DNA of 64,000 nucleotides from Rhizaria sp. SCN 62-66 (taxonomy: Eukaryota > Rhizaria, unplaced): assembly GCA_001724265.1 (NCBI GenBank), contig MEDY01000011.1, positions 124,001 to 188,000 on the forward strand. Reading direction: 5' to 3'. The translations under genes and the position numbers were made by a program. Numbering within the stretch: position 1 is the stretch's first letter; each line of letters opens with the position of its first letter. This document shows, piece after piece, positions 61,587 through 64,000 of this stretch. A model generated the notes under the pieces. It did no database searches. It was not told the DNA's origin and saw nothing but the letters and a program-made list of their open reading frames with translations.

Positions 61587-64000
61587 ATGAAGTCGCTCCC
61601 TGTCGCGCCCTGCGCTGCCGCGCGCGCCCCGCGCCCCGCAGACGCGTCGGCCGCCACCCCGAGCGCCTCGTGTGTCGCGTCAGCGCTCGTGAGCGCCGCT
61701 GCACAGCAGCAGCCGTTGCCGAGCCGGCACCGCTCCCCGCGCGCGCTCGCCGCGCTCTTTCTGGCCGCACTCCTTGCCTGCTGCTGCCACGCTGCCATTG
61801 CCGCCACTTCGGGTACGTTCCACTTGCTCTCGCGCTCTCTCTATCGCTCTGAGAGAGAGTCTGCTCTTCGGTCCCTCTCTCCTTCTCTCTTTATGTCTCG
61901 CTCCAACCCTCGCTTGTCTCGACTTCTTACCTCTTCTTTGCTTGTGTCCTCATCTCATTTCTCTATTTTATTTGTGTTTTGTTTTTTTTTGCGCCTCGAC
62001 TGTGTTATATTCACAGCGCCGACGGTGACGGCCATCTCTGAGCTCCGCCGCCTTCGCCTGGGCACCCTCTCCCCCACCGCCCTGCGCTCCCGCGCGCGCT
62101 CCAACACTTACGGCTCCCGCCGCGGCCCCCGCGCGGGCGAGGACGAGGACGACGCCGAGTGCGCCGACGCTGCCGAGACCGCCCGCGCCGTCGCCGCGGC
62201 CGCCGCGAACGAGCCTGCGTGGCGCTCGACCCCGATGTACACCACCGACTCACCTACCTACACGGCCGAGGCCGGCGCGGCCGCCGCGGCCGCGAGCGGC
62301 AAGGACACGGGCAAGGGGTTTGCCAGCGCGCTGCAGTGGTCGACGGTTGACTCGCTGCACGTGACGCTGAAGTTTGCGCACGCCGACGTCCGCCTCGGTG
62401 CCATCTCTAACGCTGTCACCAACAGTACTGGCTCTGGCTCTAGCTCGAGTGCGAGTGCTGTGATTCTGCCGCCGCCGTCGCTGGCGGGCGCGCTCACCCT
62501 CCTGTGCCCGCGCGACGCTCTGCCTCCTCACTATGACAGCTACGGCAACAGCAGTGACGATAGCCGTGGTACCGATGACGATAATAAGGAGGACGGTGAG
62601 GGTTTGGTGCGTGTGGCGAGCCTGCAGGACGGATTCGACTCGCGCTACAGCCCGTACCCGCACCTGCCGCGCCGCGGTGGCCGCCACGGTGGCCGCCACG
62701 GCGGCCGCCACGGTGGCCGCAGCCATCGTCGTGACAATGGTCACAATCACGATAACGCCGTCCACGGTGGCCGTCACGGTTACGGCCAGTCTGACGCCAA
62801 TGTTGACATCAAAGACAGCGGCAGCGACGACAAGTCCCCGCTGCGCGCGCGCATGTTTGTGGCGGGCGCGCGCGGCGACCGGCTACGCGGCGTCAGCGCG
62901 GGCGCGTTCGCGCTGTTCCCGCGCAAAAATCAGGCCGCCACGGGTTCCAGCATCACTCACCGCGACGACGATGACGATGAGGACGACGAGGATGAGGACG
63001 AGGACGATAATGATGAGCAGCAGCAGCAGCAGCAGGTGGCTGATGACGACGGCGACAGCAGCACCATGTCTCTCACGATCACCGTGCCCGTCCGCATCAC
63101 TCGTCTGCGCCCGCGCGTCCCCTCTGCAAGTGACCGTGAGCGCGGCTCGCCGCCCGAGATGGAGACCGAGACGGTGGTGCTGCTGCGCGAGGAGTGGCTG
63201 CCCCACTGCCGCATCGCCTACGCCCCTCTCGCCACGCAGTCTAGCGGCGGCGCTAATGATGGCGATGCTGTTCACGAGGCTCCTGAGGTTGATGGCCATG
63301 TCAGCAGCCCCACCGGCGCGCCCCAGCTCCGCTCCGCTGCCCACGGTCACCCCGCTGCCCACGGTCACTCTGACCGCAGTGGCCCCTGGTTCGGCGTCGG
63401 TGGCCGTCTCGTGCTGCTCGACGCCCCCAGTGTCAGTGTCAGTGCGACTGCGCAGTCGGTGGCGCCTTTCTCGCTCCCCATCCAGCCCCGCGCCTCCACA
63501 CCCCTGCTCACAGTCACCTCGGCCTCTAACAGCACCGCCGCCAACTCTGCTGGCAGGAGTGGTTCCTCAGCGACCGTGGCCGCGCGCGACGATGCGGCCG
63601 TGACCGTAAGCGAGCTGCCCGTGGTGGAGCGCGCCGTAGTGCGCTTGCGCCCCCACCGCTGCGCCCGCGCCCGCGCCTTCGCGCGCACGCTCAACCTCCT
63701 CACCGGCAACGGCAACGGCAATGGCAACGGGGATAGTGAGGGCGAGTCCGGGCTGTTTGAGGGTAGCGCGAGTACGGGCGGTGTGGTGATCGGCGCGGGC
63801 GCCCCGCTCAAGGGCCAGGCGCACTCGCCGGACACGGTGGCGCTGCTCGAGGCCGAGGTCAAGGTCGGCGGGATCGTGGGCAAGATGATCGACCCCGTCA
63901 CGGGCGGTATCACCAAGCCCATCATGGACCTGGGCAACGCGCTCATGATGGACTCGTTCACAGACCACTTCAACAAGAAGATGCAGAACTCGATCGCGAG
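61587..64000 (+). CDS. Secretory or membrane-anchored protein of unknown function, 5' complete, truncated by window end
   Basis: Exons 61587-61812 and 62017 onward (intron 204 nt, donor GTACGT, acceptor ATTCACAG, phase 1). The frame stays open to base 64000 (about 737 codons in the window). Seen: a first exon ending in a hydrophobic stretch (RALAALFLAALLACCCHAAI) preceded by a basic SRHRSPR, suggesting a signal anchor or long signal peptide. Next come Arg-rich and Ala-rich stretches, a beta-like segment SLHVTLKFAHADVRLGAI, a GGRH repeat (62676-62718), a long Asp/Glu run followed by Gln, and a VPVRITRLRPRV segment. Near the edge is a Gly/Asp-containing amphipathic region (KVGGIVGKMIDPVTGG, ITKPIMDLGNALMMDSF). 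No known domain recognised. The ~60-residue extension before the hydrophobic stretch is unusually long for a signal peptide, so type II membrane topology or a different start is possible. Confidence 0.78.
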   Translation, partial: MKSLPVAPCAAARAPRPADASAATPSASCVASALVSAAAQQQPLPSRHRSPRALAALFLAALLACCCHAAIAATSGTFHLLSRSLYRSERESALRSLSPSLFMSRSNPRLSRLLTSSLLVSSSHFSILFVFCFFLRLDCVIFTAPTVTAISELRRLRLGTLSPTALRSRARSNTYGSRRGPRAGEDEDDAECADAAETARAVAAAAANEPAWRSTPMYTTDSPTYTAEAGAAAAAASGKDTGKGFASALQWSTVDSLHVTLKFAHADVRLGAISNAVTNSTGSGSSSSASAVILPPPSLAGALTLLCPRDALPPHYDSYGNSSDDSRGTDDDNKEDGEGLVRVASLQDGFDSRYSPYPHLPRRGGRHGGRHGGRHGGRSHRRDNGHNHDNAVHGGRHGYGQSDANVDIKDSGSDDKSPLRARMFVAGARGDRLRGVSAGAFALFPRKNQAATGSSITHRDDDDDEDDEDEDEDDNDEQQQQQQVADDDGDSSTMSLTITVPVRITRLRPRVPSASDRERGSPPEMETETVVLLREEWLPHCRIAYAPLATQSSGGANDGDAVHEAPEVDGHVSSPTGAPQLRSAAHGHPAAHGHSDRSGPWFGVGGRLVLLDAPSVSVSATAQSVAPFSLPIQPRASTPLLTVTSASNSTAANSAGRSGSSATVAARDDAAVTVSELPVVERAVVRLRPHRCARARAFARTLNLLTGNGNGNGNGDSEGESGLFEGSASTGGVVIGAGAPLKGQAHSPDTVALLEAEVKVGGIVGKMIDPVTGGITKPIMDLGNALMMDSFTDHFNKKMQNSIA
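61813..62016 (+). other. Intron in the last gene
   Basis: Donor GTACGT after ACT TCG G, followed by long CT-rich tracts, acceptor TATATTCACAG before CG CCG ACG. It joins two stretches with the same strong GC3 bias. Confidence 0.82.
62676..62718 (+). repeat. 12-bp tandem repeat encoding Gly-Gly-Arg-His
   Basis: Three to four copies of GGTGGCCGCCAC (one with GGC for GGT) in frame within the last gene, giving GGRHGGRHGGRHGGR. Confidence 0.85.

Noticed and set aside
1-64000. CRISPR arrays, insertion sequences or transposons
   Set aside because: No regularly spaced identical repeats, transposase or reverse transcriptase motifs, or terminal inverted repeats were seen; the repeats present are in-frame homopeptide or microsatellite tracts.

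Overview
The window is nuclear DNA of a GC-rich, free-living-type unicellular eukaryote. Evidence: GT-AG spliceosomal introns with almost invariant GTACGT donors, two mitochondrially targeted proteins (a pyruvate/branched-chain dehydrogenase kinase and a TMEM70/TMEM223-like protein), an MCM4 replicative helicase, HSBP1, a DBP3-type RNA helicase and a probable axonemal (ciliary) protein. Coding DNA is strongly GC-rich with long homopeptide tracts (Gln, Ala, His, Ser, Gly); spacers are AT-richer. The SHAQKYF-class MYB and the giant receptor-like membrane protein suit a flagellate or amoeboflagellate protist lineage, but the sequence alone does not fix the clade. I saw no bacterial, viral, CRISPR or transposon sequence and no convincing tRNA or rRNA gene.

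Layout: 1-1336 (-) mitochondrial PDK-family kinase, cut by the window start; 2493-29780 (+) one intronless reading frame for a ~9,095-residue secreted/membrane protein (signal peptide, thousands of residues of beta-rich repeats, 8 CCP/Sushi modules, EGF-like, IPT-like and GCC2/GCC3 cysteine-rich modules, then a multi-pass membrane region split by a ~600-residue cytoplasmic loop); 31184-33105 (-) DBP3-like DEAD-box helicase; 34448-39556 (+) REVEILLE/LHY-like MYB; 41731-46796 (-) three-exon atypical protein kinase; 47814-49613 (-) mitochondrial TMEM223-like protein; 50220-53204 (+) MCM4; 53712-55229 (+) four-exon probable axonemal protein; 55940-56435 (-) HSBP1; 56954-61140 (-) low-complexity protein whose single frame contains six TAG and no TAA/TGA codons; 61587-64000 (+) secretory/membrane-type protein, cut by the window end.

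The genes are ordinary eukaryotic singletons, not an operon, and there is no shared pathway. Several pairs are divergent (PDK/giant gene, DBP3/MYB, TMEM223-like/MCM4, TAG-containing gene/last gene) and probably share promoter regions; the MCM4 pair has a good E2F-type site.

The observations most worth following are the reading frame with six in-frame TAG codons at apparent Gln positions, the giant protein and its two distinct undescribed repeat families, the GTACGT splice-donor rule, and the kinase with a split N-lobe and a cysteine-rich insertion in its C-lobe. Intron boundaries are my own, deduced from reading phase and GT/AG sites. I assigned functions by recognising family motifs without database searches.
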